Below are positions 26,476 through 35,088 of a stretch of 64,000 nucleotides of DNA, piece after piece. Under the pieces are notes generated by a model, which had not been told where the DNA came from, searched no databases, and saw only the letters and a program-made list of their open reading frames with translations. The position numbers and the translations under genes were made by a program. Source of the DNA: Hamadaea flava (GTDB taxonomy: Bacteria; Actinomycetota; Actinomycetes; Mycobacteriales; Micromonosporaceae); NCBI RefSeq assembly GCF_024172085.1, contig NZ_JAMZDZ010000001.1, forward strand, positions 6,634,001 to 6,698,000, written 5' to 3'. How positions within the stretch are numbered: position 1 is the first letter of the stretch; every line of letters begins with the position of its first letter.

Positions 26476-29385
26476 TCAGGTGTGGGCCGCCGAGTTCCCG
26501 GCGAGCTTGGTCGTGGCGATGTCGTTGGCGAGGATCGCCGTCTCCACCGCGGCCACCGAGGAGGACGAGTCCACCCCGGGCAGCGTCGCGACGTTCAGGG
26601 CGTACAGCCGGAATTCGTAGAGGTGGCTGGTGCCGCCCGGGCAGGGCCCGAAGTACTGGAGCGCCTTGTCGCCGGTGCTCATGCCCTTCTGTTTGGCCCC
26701 GGAGATCCCTGGGACGCTGAAGCCGAGCCCGAGTCCTTCGGGCAGGAACGTACGCGATGCCGGGAGGTCCCAGATCACCCAGTGCTTGTTGCTGTTGGCC
26801 GTGTCGATCAGGACGATCGCGTAGCTCTTGGCGGCGGTCGTCCCCGGTCCCCAGGACATCGGGGGTGAGATGTCATTGCCCGACACACCGTCCTGCTGAC
26901 AGGTGTACTTCGTCGGGATCGAACCGTTGTTGGCGAAGGCCGTGCTGGTCAGCGCGAACGGCGGCGTGGCGAATTTCAGCCGCACGATGACGTTGTCCAG
27001 TGTGCTCGGCGTACCGCCGTCCTTGTCGTTGTTGGTCGAGGTCAGCCACAGCCCGCCGTCGGGCGTCTTGACGATGGTCCGCAGCCGGCCCCAGGTGCCG
27101 TTGAAGAACGCCCGGGGCGTGTCGGTGGTGGAGCCGGTGATGTGCATGACCCACAGCCGTCCGCCGCGTACGGCGGCCATGTAGATCCAGTCGTTGACGA
27201 TCTCCAGGCCACTCGGCGACGCCGAGGCGACGTCCCAGGTGCGTACCGGATTGGTCATGCCGCTGGTGCTGCAGCTGCCCTCGCAGGTCGGCCAGCCGTA
27301 GTTGGCGCCGGGTTTGATCAGGTTGAGCTCGTCGAACGTGCTGTCGCCGAACTCCGACTCCCAGAGCCGTCCGGCCGAGTCCCAGGCCAGGCCCTGCGGG
27401 TTGCGGTGGCCGTAGCTGTAGACCCGGGTGCCGAACGGGTTGCCGGGCGCGGCGGCGCCGGTCGGGGTGACGCGCAGGATCTTGCCGTTGAGGGAGCTGA
27501 GGTTCTGCGCCTTCGTCCCGTCCTGGGCGTCGCCGGTGGTGATGTAGAGGTAGCCGTCCGGCCCGAACTTGATGCGGCCGCCATTGTGGAACCGGTTCTT
27601 CGCGATGCCGGTCACCAGCGCCTCGCGGGCACCGATGGCGCCGTTCTCGTACTTGAACCGGACGACCCGGTTGTCCGACGCCGCGGTGTGCATGACGTAG
27701 ACGTAGTGGTCGCTGGCGAAGGTCGGCGAGACAGCCAGTCCGAGCAGGCCGCCTTCGCCGCTGGTGGTGACCGCCTCGGTGATCTTGCCGATGACCGTGC
27801 GCTGCCCGGCCGAGGTCACCTTGACGATCTCGAACCGATCCCGTTCGGCGACGAGCGCGGTGCCGTCCGGCAGGAAGCCGATGCCCCACGGCAGATCCAT
27901 CGCCGCGTTCACGGTGCGGTCCAGGACCGGGTCGCCGCCCGTGCCGCCGGTTCCGCCCGCGGTGGTCGTCACCGACAGTCCGGCGCTGCGCGCGGACACG
28001 TTGCCGTTCGCGTCGAAAGCCTCGACCGAGAACACGTACGTCGTGCTCGGGGTAAGGGAATCGGCGGTCGCCGTCAGATCCGGCACCGTCGCGAACTGCA
28101 CGCCGTCTTTGAACACGTGATAACCCGTGACGCCGATGTCGTCGGTCGACGCGGTCCAGGCCAGGCTCACGCTGGTCGCGGCCACATTAGTGGTACGCAC
28201 ACCGCTGGGTTGGCTTGGGGGAGTGGTGTCGTCGCTGGGCGGCGTCGTGATGGGCACGTTGTTGCTCGCCTGCGAAGCGTTGCCCACCGCGTCGTACGCC
28301 AGCACGGTGATGACGTAGGTCGTGTTGGGCGTCAGGGCGAGCGTGGCCGTCGTGATGTTCCCGCCGACCACCTGGACGATGTTGCCGCCGTTGTAGACCT
28401 TGTACTGCGCGACGCCCACGTTGTCCGTGGCCGCGTCCCAGGCCAGGTCGACGCCGTAGGGACGGACCTCGCCGACCACACGCAGGTTCGCCGGCGCGGT
28501 TGGCGGCTGCGTGTCGGCGGGCGCGGTCACCCGGAGGCGGTCGAGGTTGGGCCCGCCGTTGACGGTCGTCGCGGCGGCTTTGATCTTGTTGGTGCCGGCG
28601 GTCAGGCTGAGGCTGACCGTGCGGTCGGCCCAGGTGTCCCAGTCCGTGGTGCTCGGGAAGCTGATCCCCGGGGCGGCGACCGTTCCGTTGACGCTGACGT
28701 CCATCGGCCGGTCCACGGTGGTCCCGTTGGAGTACCGCAGGGTCACCGGATAGATCCCCGCCGACGGTACGCCGACCGTCCATTCGACGCCGGAGCCGAC
28801 GGCGTTGTCGCCGTTGACGAATCCGCTACCGGTGTATCCGGTGTGGTTGGACTCGACGACGCCCGACATGATGACGGCGTCCTCGGCCTGATAGTCGGTG
28901 AAGCTCGGCGGCGCCTCGAACTCCAGGTAGTCGATGTTCGCGTCGCCGTTGGCCGTGGTGGCGGCCAGTTTGATCGTGTTGGTGCCCGCCACGACCGGCA
29001 CACTGACGGTCTTGGTGACCCAGGTGGTCCAGGCGCCGGTGCCCGCGAAGGACACCGCCGACGCCGCGGCCGTGCCGTTGACGAGGACGTCCGCCGGGCG
29101 ATCGGTGGTGGTGCCGTTGGCGTACCGGAGGCTCAGGACGGCCGTGCCCGCGTTGGGCGAGCTGACCGTCCAGGTCACCGAGCCGCCGACGGCGTTGGCG
29201 GTGTTGCAGAACCCGGTTCCGGAGAACCCGGTCCAGTTCGAGTCGATCGTGCCGTCGCAGACGGCGGGGGCGTCCTCCGCCTCGAATCGGGTCGGGGCCG
29301 CAGCGGCCGGAATAGCCGGGGCCAGCGCCGTCATCAGTAGTCCGGCGGCCAGGGTGCTGCACACGCGCCGCGCTCTTCCGCGCAT
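26476..29385 (-). CDS. Secreted CBM-CBM-FN3-FN3-PQQ sugar dehydrogenase-PEBP fusion
   Basis: The 969-residue protein has a signal peptide (1-30), two CBM6/35-type modules (about 31-158 and 161-290, each with FEAED or YQAED and NxVGxxVxW), two FN3 modules (about 294-382 and 388-476), a Gly/Thr linker, and a glucose/sorbosone dehydrogenase-type beta-propeller (about 486-805: GLLGLAVSPTF, FHNGGRIKFGPDGYLYITTGD, RNPQGLAWD, GANYGWPTCEG). A C-terminal YbhB/YbcL-PEBP domain (about 808-965, SPPMSWGP, YAIVLIDT, HWVIWDLPA) completes it. It probably oxidises polysaccharide-derived sugars outside the cell. GGAGGG lies before the ATG. It is divergent from the glucanase gene. Confidence 0.9.
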   Translation of the reverse strand: MRGRARRVCSTLAAGLLMTALAPAIPAAAAPTRFEAEDAPAVCDGTIDSNWTGFSGTGFCNTANAVGGSVTWTVSSPNAGTAVLSLRYANGTTTDRPADVLVNGTAAASAVSFAGTGAWTTWVTKTVSVPVVAGTNTIKLAATTANGDANIDYLEFEAPPSFTDYQAEDAVIMSGVVESNHTGYTGSGFVNGDNAVGSGVEWTVGVPSAGIYPVTLRYSNGTTVDRPMDVSVNGTVAAPGISFPSTTDWDTWADRTVSLSLTAGTNKIKAAATTVNGGPNLDRLRVTAPADTQPPTAPANLRVVGEVRPYGVDLAWDAATDNVGVAQYKVYNGGNIVQVVGGNITTATLALTPNTTYVITVLAYDAVGNASQASNNVPITTPPSDDTTPPSQPSGVRTTNVAATSVSLAWTASTDDIGVTGYHVFKDGVQFATVPDLTATADSLTPSTTYVFSVEAFDANGNVSARSAGLSVTTTAGGTGGTGGDPVLDRTVNAAMDLPWGIGFLPDGTALVAERDRFEIVKVTSAGQRTVIGKITEAVTTSGEGGLLGLAVSPTFASDHYVYVMHTAASDNRVVRFKYENGAIGAREALVTGIAKNRFHNGGRIKFGPDGYLYITTGDAQDGTKAQNLSSLNGKILRVTPTGAAAPGNPFGTRVYSYGHRNPQGLAWDSAGRLWESEFGDSTFDELNLIKPGANYGWPTCEGSCSTSGMTNPVRTWDVASASPSGLEIVNDWIYMAAVRGGRLWVMHITGSTTDTPRAFFNGTWGRLRTIVKTPDGGLWLTSTNNDKDGGTPSTLDNVIVRLKFATPPFALTSTAFANNGSIPTKYTCQQDGVSGNDISPPMSWGPGTTAAKSYAIVLIDTANSNKHWVIWDLPASRTFLPEGLGLGFSVPGISGAKQKGMSTGDKALQYFGPCPGGTSHLYEFRLYALNVATLPGVDSSSSVAAVETAILANDIATTKLAGNSAAHT

Positions 29386-29401
29386 GCCTCCACTCCCTCC
29401 A

Positions 29402-29422
29402 TTAGATAGGCAAACTTACTAA
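29402..29422. promoter_or_regulatory. Imperfect palindrome upstream of the PQQ-dehydrogenase fusion gene
   Basis: TTAGATAG-n5-CTTACTAA pairs at six of eight positions and lies 16 nt from the start codon, in a locally AT-rich stretch. It is a candidate operator over the promoter. Similar TTAG...CTAA sites precede secreted CAZyme genes in actinobacteria as I recall. Confidence 0.35.
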
Positions 29423-29536
29423 CTGTTGCCCTGGATCAGAACGCATGGATGCGAGGCATGTCAATAGGTGAGAGCAAGTCGGGGCCACGAGCCGTTGACG
29501 CGTCGGTAGCACGTCTGTAACGTTTGGCCAATCCAT

Positions 29537-29551
29537 TGCAAGATTCTTGCA
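29537..29551. promoter_or_regulatory. Perfect palindrome TGCAAGA-T-TCTTGCA in the divergent promoter region
   Basis: Seven-base arms surround one central base. It lies midway between the two divergent secreted-protein genes. The arms resemble the CTTGCA-type operators of LacI/MalR-family regulators of alpha-glucan use in Streptomyces. It is a candidate operator for the glucanase gene. Confidence 0.5.
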
Positions 29552-29646
29552 TCGGAATGTTCAATTTCTCGCTCATCTCCGCAACTTCAGCAGTGCACCT
29601 TTGGGGTCCTGCTGCGTTCCCACCCCCATCACGGAGAGGTTCCACA

Positions 29647-32600
29647 GTGAGGAAGAGTCCCCAGACGGCCCGCTTGGCGGTGCTGACGGCGATGGCCGTC
29701 GCGCTGGCCTGGGCCGCGCCGGTCACACCGGCCGCGGCGGCGGGCGGCCCCAACCTGTCGCTGGGCAAGTCCGCCTCGGCGAGCAGCACGAACGACGTCT
29801 ACGCGGCGTCCAACCTGAACGACGGCAACCAGGCGACCTACTGGGAGAGCGCGAACAACGCGTTCCCGCAGTGGGGGCAGATCGATCTCGGCACCGCGAC
29901 CAGCGTCGACCAGATCAAGCTGAAGCTCCCGACGGGGTGGGGGGCGCGTACCCAGACGCTGTCGGTGCAGGGGAGCACCGACGGTTCGTCGTTCGCCACG
30001 ATCGTGGCCTCGGCCGGTCACACGTTCGACCCCGCGTCGAGCAACACGGTGACGATCAATTTCGGGGCGACGTCCACCCGGTACGTCCGGGTGACCATCA
30101 CCGCCAACACCGGCTGGTCCGCCGGTCAGCTGTCCGAGCTGGAGGTCTACGGCGTCGCGTCCAGCTCGTCGAACCTGGCCTCGGGTAAGACGATGACGGA
30201 GAGCGGCCACAACCAGAACTACGCGGCGGCCAACGCCAACGACGGGAACCAGTCGACCTACTGGGAGAGCGCCAACAGCTCGTTCCCGCAGTGGTTGCAG
30301 GTCGACCTCGGATCGGCGGTGAGCGTCAACAAGATCGTGCTGAAGCTGCCCACCGGCTGGGAGGCGCGTACGCAGACGATCGAGGTGCAGTCGGGCACCG
30401 TCGCCGGCAGCCTGACCAGCCTCCTCGCGGCGACCGGGTACGCCTTCACGCCGAGCGGCAACACGGTGACGATCACGTTCAACGCCACGACCGCCCGCTA
30501 TCTGCGCCTGGTGGTCACGGCGAACACGGTGTGGCCGGCCGCGCAGATCGCGGAGTTCGAGGTCTACGGACCGTCCACCGGGGACACCCAGGCGCCGACC
30601 GCGCCGGGGAGCCTCGCGTACACCGAACCGGCCACCGGGCAGATCAAGCTGACCTGGGCGGCGGCCACGGACAACGTCGGCGTCACGGCGTACGACGTGT
30701 TCGGAAACGGCACGCTGCTGACCAGCGTCGGCGGCACCACCCTGACCTACACGGACACCCAGTCGGCCAGTGCCACCGTCAGCTACTTCGTCCGGGCGCG
30801 CGACGCCGCCGGCAACCAGTCCGGCAACAGCAACACCGTGACGCGTACGGGGCAGAGCGGGGACACCACGCCGCCGAGCGCGCCGACGAGTCTCGCGTAC
30901 ACCCAGCCGGCCTCGGGCCAGATCAAGCTGACCTGGGCGGCGGCGAGCGACAACATCGGCGTCACCGGCTACGACGTGTACGCCAACGGCAGCGTCCGGG
31001 CCTCGGTGAACGGGTCGACGCTGACCTATACGGACAGTCAGGCCGACACGGCGACCGTCTCCTACTACGTCATCGCCAAGGACGCGGCGGGCAACCAGTC
31101 CGCGGCGAGCAACACGGTGACGCGTACCGGCAGCGGCACGGGTGCCAACCTGGCGGCGGGCAAGCCGATCACCGCCTCCAGCACGGTGTTCACCTTCGTC
31201 GCGGCCAACGCCGACGACAACGACGTCACCACCTACTGGGAGGGGGCCGGCGGGGCGTACCCGAGCACGCTGACCGTGCAGCTCGGGGCGAACGCGGCGG
31301 TCAGCTCGATCGTCGTCAAGCTGAACCCCGACGCGGCCTGGGCCACCCGTACGCAGACCTTCGAGGTGCTGGGCCGCGAGCAGAGCGCGAGCGGATTCAG
31401 CACGATCAAGGCGTCGGCGAGCTACACCTTCAACCCGTCGTCCGGCGGCAACACGGTGACGATCCCGGTCTCCGCGACCGTCGCCGACGTGCAGCTCAAG
31501 TTCACGGCCAACTCGGGCGCACCGAACGGGCAGGTGGCCGAGTTCCAGGTGATCGGAACCCCGGCGCCGAACCCGGACCTCACCCTCACGGGCGTCTCGT
31601 GGAGCCCGGCGTCGCCGATCGAGACGGACGCGGTCACCCTGTCCGCGACGGTGAAGAACAGCGGCACGGCGGCCTCCCCGGCGTCGAACGTGAACTTCTA
31701 CCTCGGCACTACCAAGGTGGGCACGGCGACCGTCGGCGCACTGGCGGTCAACGGCACGGCCACCGTCACCGCGAACATCGGTGCCAAGGACGCGGGCACG
31801 TACGCCGTCTCGGCGAAGGTGGACGAGGCGAACACCGTCGTCGAACTGAACGACGCCAACAACGCGTACGCGTCCTCGACGAACCTGGTCGTGGCACCGG
31901 TCGCGACGTCGGACCTGCTGCCGGGGGCGGTCTCCTGGTCGCCGGGCAACCCGTCGGCGGGCAACACCGTGACGTTCTCGGTGTCGATCAAGAACCAGGG
32001 CAGCATCGCCTCGGCGAGCGGCGCTCACGGCATCACGGTGACCGTGAAGGACGCGAGCGGCGCGACGATCACGACCAAGACCGGTTCCTACTCGGGCACG
32101 ATCGCGGCCGGGGCGACCACCAGCCCGGTCAGCCTCGGCACGTGGACCGCGGTGAACGGCAAGTACACCGTGACCACCACGATCGCGGTGGACGCCAACG
32201 AGCTGGCCGTCAAACAGGGCAACAACACCAGCACGACGTCCTTCTTCGTCGGCCGCGGGGCGAACCTGCCCTATGACATGTACGAGGCCGAGGACGGCAC
32301 GACCGGCGGTGGCGCGACGGTGATCGGTCCTAACCGGACGATCGGCGATCTCGCCGGTGAGGCTTCCGGGCGCAAGGCCGTGACCCTCGGCAGTACCGGC
32401 TCGTACGTGCAGTGGACCACCAAGAACCCGACGAACACCCTGGTGACCCGGTTCTCGATGCCGGACTCGTCGGGCGGCGGCGGGCAGACGTCGTCGCTGA
32501 GCATCTACGTCGACGGGGTGTTCCACAAGTCGATCCCGCTGACCTCGCGCTACGCCTGGCTCTACGGCGCGGAGGCCGGCCCCGGCAACTCGCCGGGCTC

Positions 32601-33930
32601 GGGCAGCCCGCGGCACATCTACGACGAGGCCAACATCATGTTGGACACGACGGTGGCGGCCGGGCACACCATCCGGCTGCAGAAGGATTCGGGCAACCCG
32701 CTGACCTACACGATCGACTTCGTCAACCTGGAGCAGGTCTCCGCGTTGGCGAACCCCGATCCGGCCAAGTACGCCGTCCCGAACGGCTTCACGCACCAGG
32801 ATGTGCAGAGCGCCCTGGACCGGGTGCGGATGGACACGACGGGCACCCTCGTCGGCGTCTACCTGCCGGCCGGCACCTACGAGACGGCACAGAAGTTCCA
32901 GATCTCCGGCAAGGCCGTCCAGGTGGTCGGCGCGGGCATCTGGTACACCCGATTCCAGACGCCGCAGGGCCAGGAGAACACCGACGCCGGATTCGCGGTG
33001 CAGAGCACGGCCAACGGCTCGTCCTTCAAGCACCTGGCCTTCTTCGGCAACTACACGTCGCGGATCGACGGTCCCGGCAAGGTCTGGGGCGAGCTGAAGG
33101 ACGTCTCCAACCTGACCATCGACGACGTCTGGGTGGAGCACACAGTCTGCATGTACTGGGGCGTCCACAACGACCACGTCACCATCAAGAACGCGCGCAT
33201 CCGCGACACGTTCGCCGACGGGGTCAACTTCACCAGCGACAGCACCGCGCTGTCGGTGAGCAACAGTGAGGGCCGGTCCAACGGCGACGACGCGTTCGCG
33301 CTGTTCTCGGCGATTGACGGCGGCGGCAGCGTCGGCAACCACGGCAACGTCTTCGAGAACCTCTCGGCGACGCTGACCTGGCGCGCGGCGGGCCTGGCCG
33401 TCTACGGCGGGTACGACAACGTCTTCCGCAACCTCTACATCGCGGACATGCTGACGTACTCCGGCATCACGGTCAGCTCGCTCGACTTCGGCTATCCGTT
33501 CGTCGGCTTCGGCTCGTCGCCGCCCACCCAGTTCCAGAGCATCAGCCTGGTACGCGCGGGCGGGCACTTCTGGGGCGCTCAGACCTTCGGGGCGATCTGG
33601 TGCTTCGCGGCGTCGAAGCAGTTCCGTGGCATCCGGTTCAGCGACATCGACATCGTGGACCCGACCTACTCGGGCATCATGTTCCAGTCGAAGTACCCGG
33701 AGGCCCAGCCGATCACGGACACCACGTTCACCAACGTCTCGATCAGCGGCGCGCAGCGCAGCGGCGACGCCTACGACGCCAAGTCGGGCTTCGGGATCTG
33801 GGTGAACGAGATGCCGGAGTCGGGCCAGGGTCCGGCGGTCGGGTCGGCCACCTTCACCAACCTCACGTTCAGCAACAACTACCAGAACATCAAGAACACC
33901 ACGACCACGTTCACCCTCACGATCAACTGA
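29647..33930 (+). CDS. Secreted multidomain GH87-like alpha-1,3-glucanase (mycodextranase)
   Basis: The GTG at 29647 follows GGAGAGG by seven bases; 1427 residues with a signal peptide (1-33). Order: discoidin CBM (about 34-170), discoidin (176-308), FN3 (313-402), FN3 (407-495), discoidin-like (500-637), two CARDB modules (642-750, 754-868), a beta-sandwich module (876-1030) and a right-handed beta-helix (about 1035-1427). Asp1191 (FADGVNF) and Asp1214-Asp1215 (NGDDAF) have the +23/+24 spacing I recall for the GH87 catalytic triad. It should cut alpha-1,3-glucan of fungal walls or dental-type glucans. No sortase signal. Confidence 0.85.
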   Translation: MRKSPQTARLAVLTAMAVALAWAAPVTPAAAAGGPNLSLGKSASASSTNDVYAASNLNDGNQATYWESANNAFPQWGQIDLGTATSVDQIKLKLPTGWGARTQTLSVQGSTDGSSFATIVASAGHTFDPASSNTVTINFGATSTRYVRVTITANTGWSAGQLSELEVYGVASSSSNLASGKTMTESGHNQNYAAANANDGNQSTYWESANSSFPQWLQVDLGSAVSVNKIVLKLPTGWEARTQTIEVQSGTVAGSLTSLLAATGYAFTPSGNTVTITFNATTARYLRLVVTANTVWPAAQIAEFEVYGPSTGDTQAPTAPGSLAYTEPATGQIKLTWAAATDNVGVTAYDVFGNGTLLTSVGGTTLTYTDTQSASATVSYFVRARDAAGNQSGNSNTVTRTGQSGDTTPPSAPTSLAYTQPASGQIKLTWAAASDNIGVTGYDVYANGSVRASVNGSTLTYTDSQADTATVSYYVIAKDAAGNQSAASNTVTRTGSGTGANLAAGKPITASSTVFTFVAANADDNDVTTYWEGAGGAYPSTLTVQLGANAAVSSIVVKLNPDAAWATRTQTFEVLGREQSASGFSTIKASASYTFNPSSGGNTVTIPVSATVADVQLKFTANSGAPNGQVAEFQVIGTPAPNPDLTLTGVSWSPASPIETDAVTLSATVKNSGTAASPASNVNFYLGTTKVGTATVGALAVNGTATVTANIGAKDAGTYAVSAKVDEANTVVELNDANNAYASSTNLVVAPVATSDLLPGAVSWSPGNPSAGNTVTFSVSIKNQGSIASASGAHGITVTVKDASGATITTKTGSYSGTIAAGATTSPVSLGTWTAVNGKYTVTTTIAVDANELAVKQGNNTSTTSFFVGRGANLPYDMYEAEDGTTGGGATVIGPNRTIGDLAGEASGRKAVTLGSTGSYVQWTTKNPTNTLVTRFSMPDSSGGGGQTSSLSIYVDGVFHKSIPLTSRYAWLYGAEAGPGNSPGSGSPRHIYDEANIMLDTTVAAGHTIRLQKDSGNPLTYTIDFVNLEQVSALANPDPAKYAVPNGFTHQDVQSALDRVRMDTTGTLVGVYLPAGTYETAQKFQISGKAVQVVGAGIWYTRFQTPQGQENTDAGFAVQSTANGSSFKHLAFFGNYTSRIDGPGKVWGELKDVSNLTIDDVWVEHTVCMYWGVHNDHVTIKNARIRDTFADGVNFTSDSTALSVSNSEGRSNGDDAFALFSAIDGGGSVGNHGNVFENLSATLTWRAAGLAVYGGYDNVFRNLYIADMLTYSGITVSSLDFGYPFVGFGSSPPTQFQSISLVRAGGHFWGAQTFGAIWCFAASKQFRGIRFSDIDIVDPTYSGIMFQSKYPEAQPITDTTFTNVSISGAQRSGDAYDAKSGFGIWVNEMPESGQGPAVGSATFTNLTFSNNYQNIKNTTTTFTLTIN

Positions 33931-33937
33931 TCATGAG

Positions 33938-33970
33938 CCCGGAGGCCGTTCCTACTGAGCGGCCTCCGGG
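33938..33970. terminator. Bidirectional hairpin between glucanase and ybaK genes
   Basis: CCCGGAGGCCG pairs with CGGCCTCCGGG (11 bp, 11-nt loop), 7 bases after the glucanase stop and overlapping the last codons of the convergent ybaK gene. Confidence 0.7.
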
Positions 33971-34422
33971 TCGGTGACATCGGCGTACGCCGCGTCGAGG
34001 GCCTCGACCGCCGCGTCGGCGGAGACCGCCACGGCGATGCCGTGCTCGCCCGCGCCGAGCGTGATCGTCCGGCCGCGCAGCCGCTCGTCGGCGATCACGG
34101 GCCAAGGCTTGGCCGAGCCGAACGGGGTGATCGTCCCGCGCTCGTATCCGGTCGCCTCCTTGGCGGTCGCCGCGTCCGGCATGGACAGCCGGCTGACGCC
34201 CAGCAGCGCCCGCAGCTTCGGCCAAGAGATCACCCGATCTCCAGGAACCAGGGCGAACAGGTAATCGTCGTCACCCCGGCGGACCACGATCGTCTTCACG
34301 ACGTCCGGGATCTCCACGCCGCGCGCGGTGGCCGCCTCTGCCAGACTCCGGACGGGCCCGTGCTGGATCAGCCGGTGTTCCAGTTCGGCGGCGGCGAGCG
34401 CGTCGAGCGCAGGATTGCTCAT
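33952..34422 (-). CDS. YbaK/EbsC-family aminoacyl-tRNA deacylase
   Basis: The 156-residue protein has the YbaK/ProX fold markers: VVKTIVVRRGDDDYLFALVPGDRVISWPKL with the catalytic-region Lys, ATGYERGTITPFG and a TLGAGEHGIAV segment. Family members hydrolyse mischarged Cys- or Ala-tRNA(Pro). TAGGCT lies seven bases before the ATG. It follows the TetR gene by only five bases but appears to have its own promoter. Confidence 0.9.
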   Translation of the reverse strand: MSNPALDALAAAELEHRLIQHGPVRSLAEAATARGVEIPDVVKTIVVRRGDDDYLFALVPGDRVISWPKLRALLGVSRLSMPDAATAKEATGYERGTITPFGSAKPWPVIADERLRGRTITLGAGEHGIAVAVSADAAVEALDAAYADVTDPEAAQ

Positions 34423-34427
34423 AGTCG

Positions 34428-35024
34428 TCAGCCTATCGGCTGGGCGAGCCGGGCGAGGAAGTCATCGGCCAGCCGGGTCTGCCGGTCGGCCGGAAACCGG
34501 TCCGGATCGAAGAGCGCCTGCACGACCAGCCCGTGCGTGAACGCCAGTGCCGTCGCGGCCACCTCGTCGGGATCGCCGGGCGGCAGTTCGCCCCGCCGGT
34601 AAGCCTCCACGATGGACTCCCGCAGCGCCGTTCGAATCCTTTCGTAGCGCCGGGTCTGGGCAGCGAACAGGTCCAGATCGGCCAGGGCCACGTCCCAGGA
34701 ACTCACCCAGATCCGGTTCATCGCCAGCCCGTCCGGGGTCAGCGGCAGGATGTTGCGGATGTGCGTACGCAGTGCGGGCAGCCCCGGTGCCGGGGCCGCC
34801 AATCTCGTGCGCTGCGCTGTGCGTATCTCCAAGATGTCGAGGGCGTGGGCGACCAGCTCGCGCTTGCCCGCGAAGTAGTGGGTGACGAGTCCGGTCGACG
34901 CCCCGAGTGCCGCCGCCACCGCGCGGAGGGTGAGTCCCGGGAAGCCGTGCTCGGCCAGGACCCGCCAGACGGCGGCCGAGACGTCTTCGCGACGGGCGTC
35001 ATGATCAGCGCGGGCGGGAGGCAT
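34428..35024 (-). CDS. TetR-family regulator
   Basis: The ATG at 35024 (TACACT seven bases upstream) gives 198 residues, avoiding a long upstream frame. The HTH (about 10-55: VWRVLAEHGFPGLTLRAVAAALGASTGLVTHYFAGKRELV) and a BetI-like C-terminal domain are clear. A 14-nt near-palindrome GTACGCTAGTGTAC overlaps its -10 and start region and suggests autoregulation. The divergent GNAT-NTF2 gene starts 65 nt away and may be its target. Confidence 0.9.
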   Translation of the reverse strand: MPPARADHDARREDVSAAVWRVLAEHGFPGLTLRAVAAALGASTGLVTHYFAGKRELVAHALDILEIRTAQRTRLAAPAPGLPALRTHIRNILPLTPDGLAMNRIWVSSWDVALADLDLFAAQTRRYERIRTALRESIVEAYRRGELPPGDPDEVAATALAFTHGLVVQALFDPDRFPADRQTRLADDFLARLAQPIG

Positions 35025-35026
35025 GT

Positions 35027-35040
35027 ACGCTAGTGTACGT
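35027..35040. promoter_or_regulatory. Near-perfect palindrome between tetR and GNAT genes
   Basis: GTACGCTAGTGTAC has one mismatch in seven arm positions and sits between the TetR start and the -10 box TACACT (minus strand), overlapping that box. It is a candidate autoregulatory operator. A second partial dyad containing CGAACGTT follows at about 35045-35055. Confidence 0.4.
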
Positions 35041-35088
35041 ACCGAACGTTTGTTATGTACTCGCGGTTGTCCTGTAATCGGAGGTCGT

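Noticed and set aside
27142-29340. 732-codon open frame opposite the PQQ-dehydrogenase fusion
   Set aside because: Shadow frame; the minus-strand frame has clear signal peptide and domains.
29629-33567. 1312-codon open frame on the minus strand
   Set aside because: It is antisense to the multidomain glucanase gene; its product is Arg/Gly-rich with no domain, as expected for a mirror frame in G+C-rich DNA.
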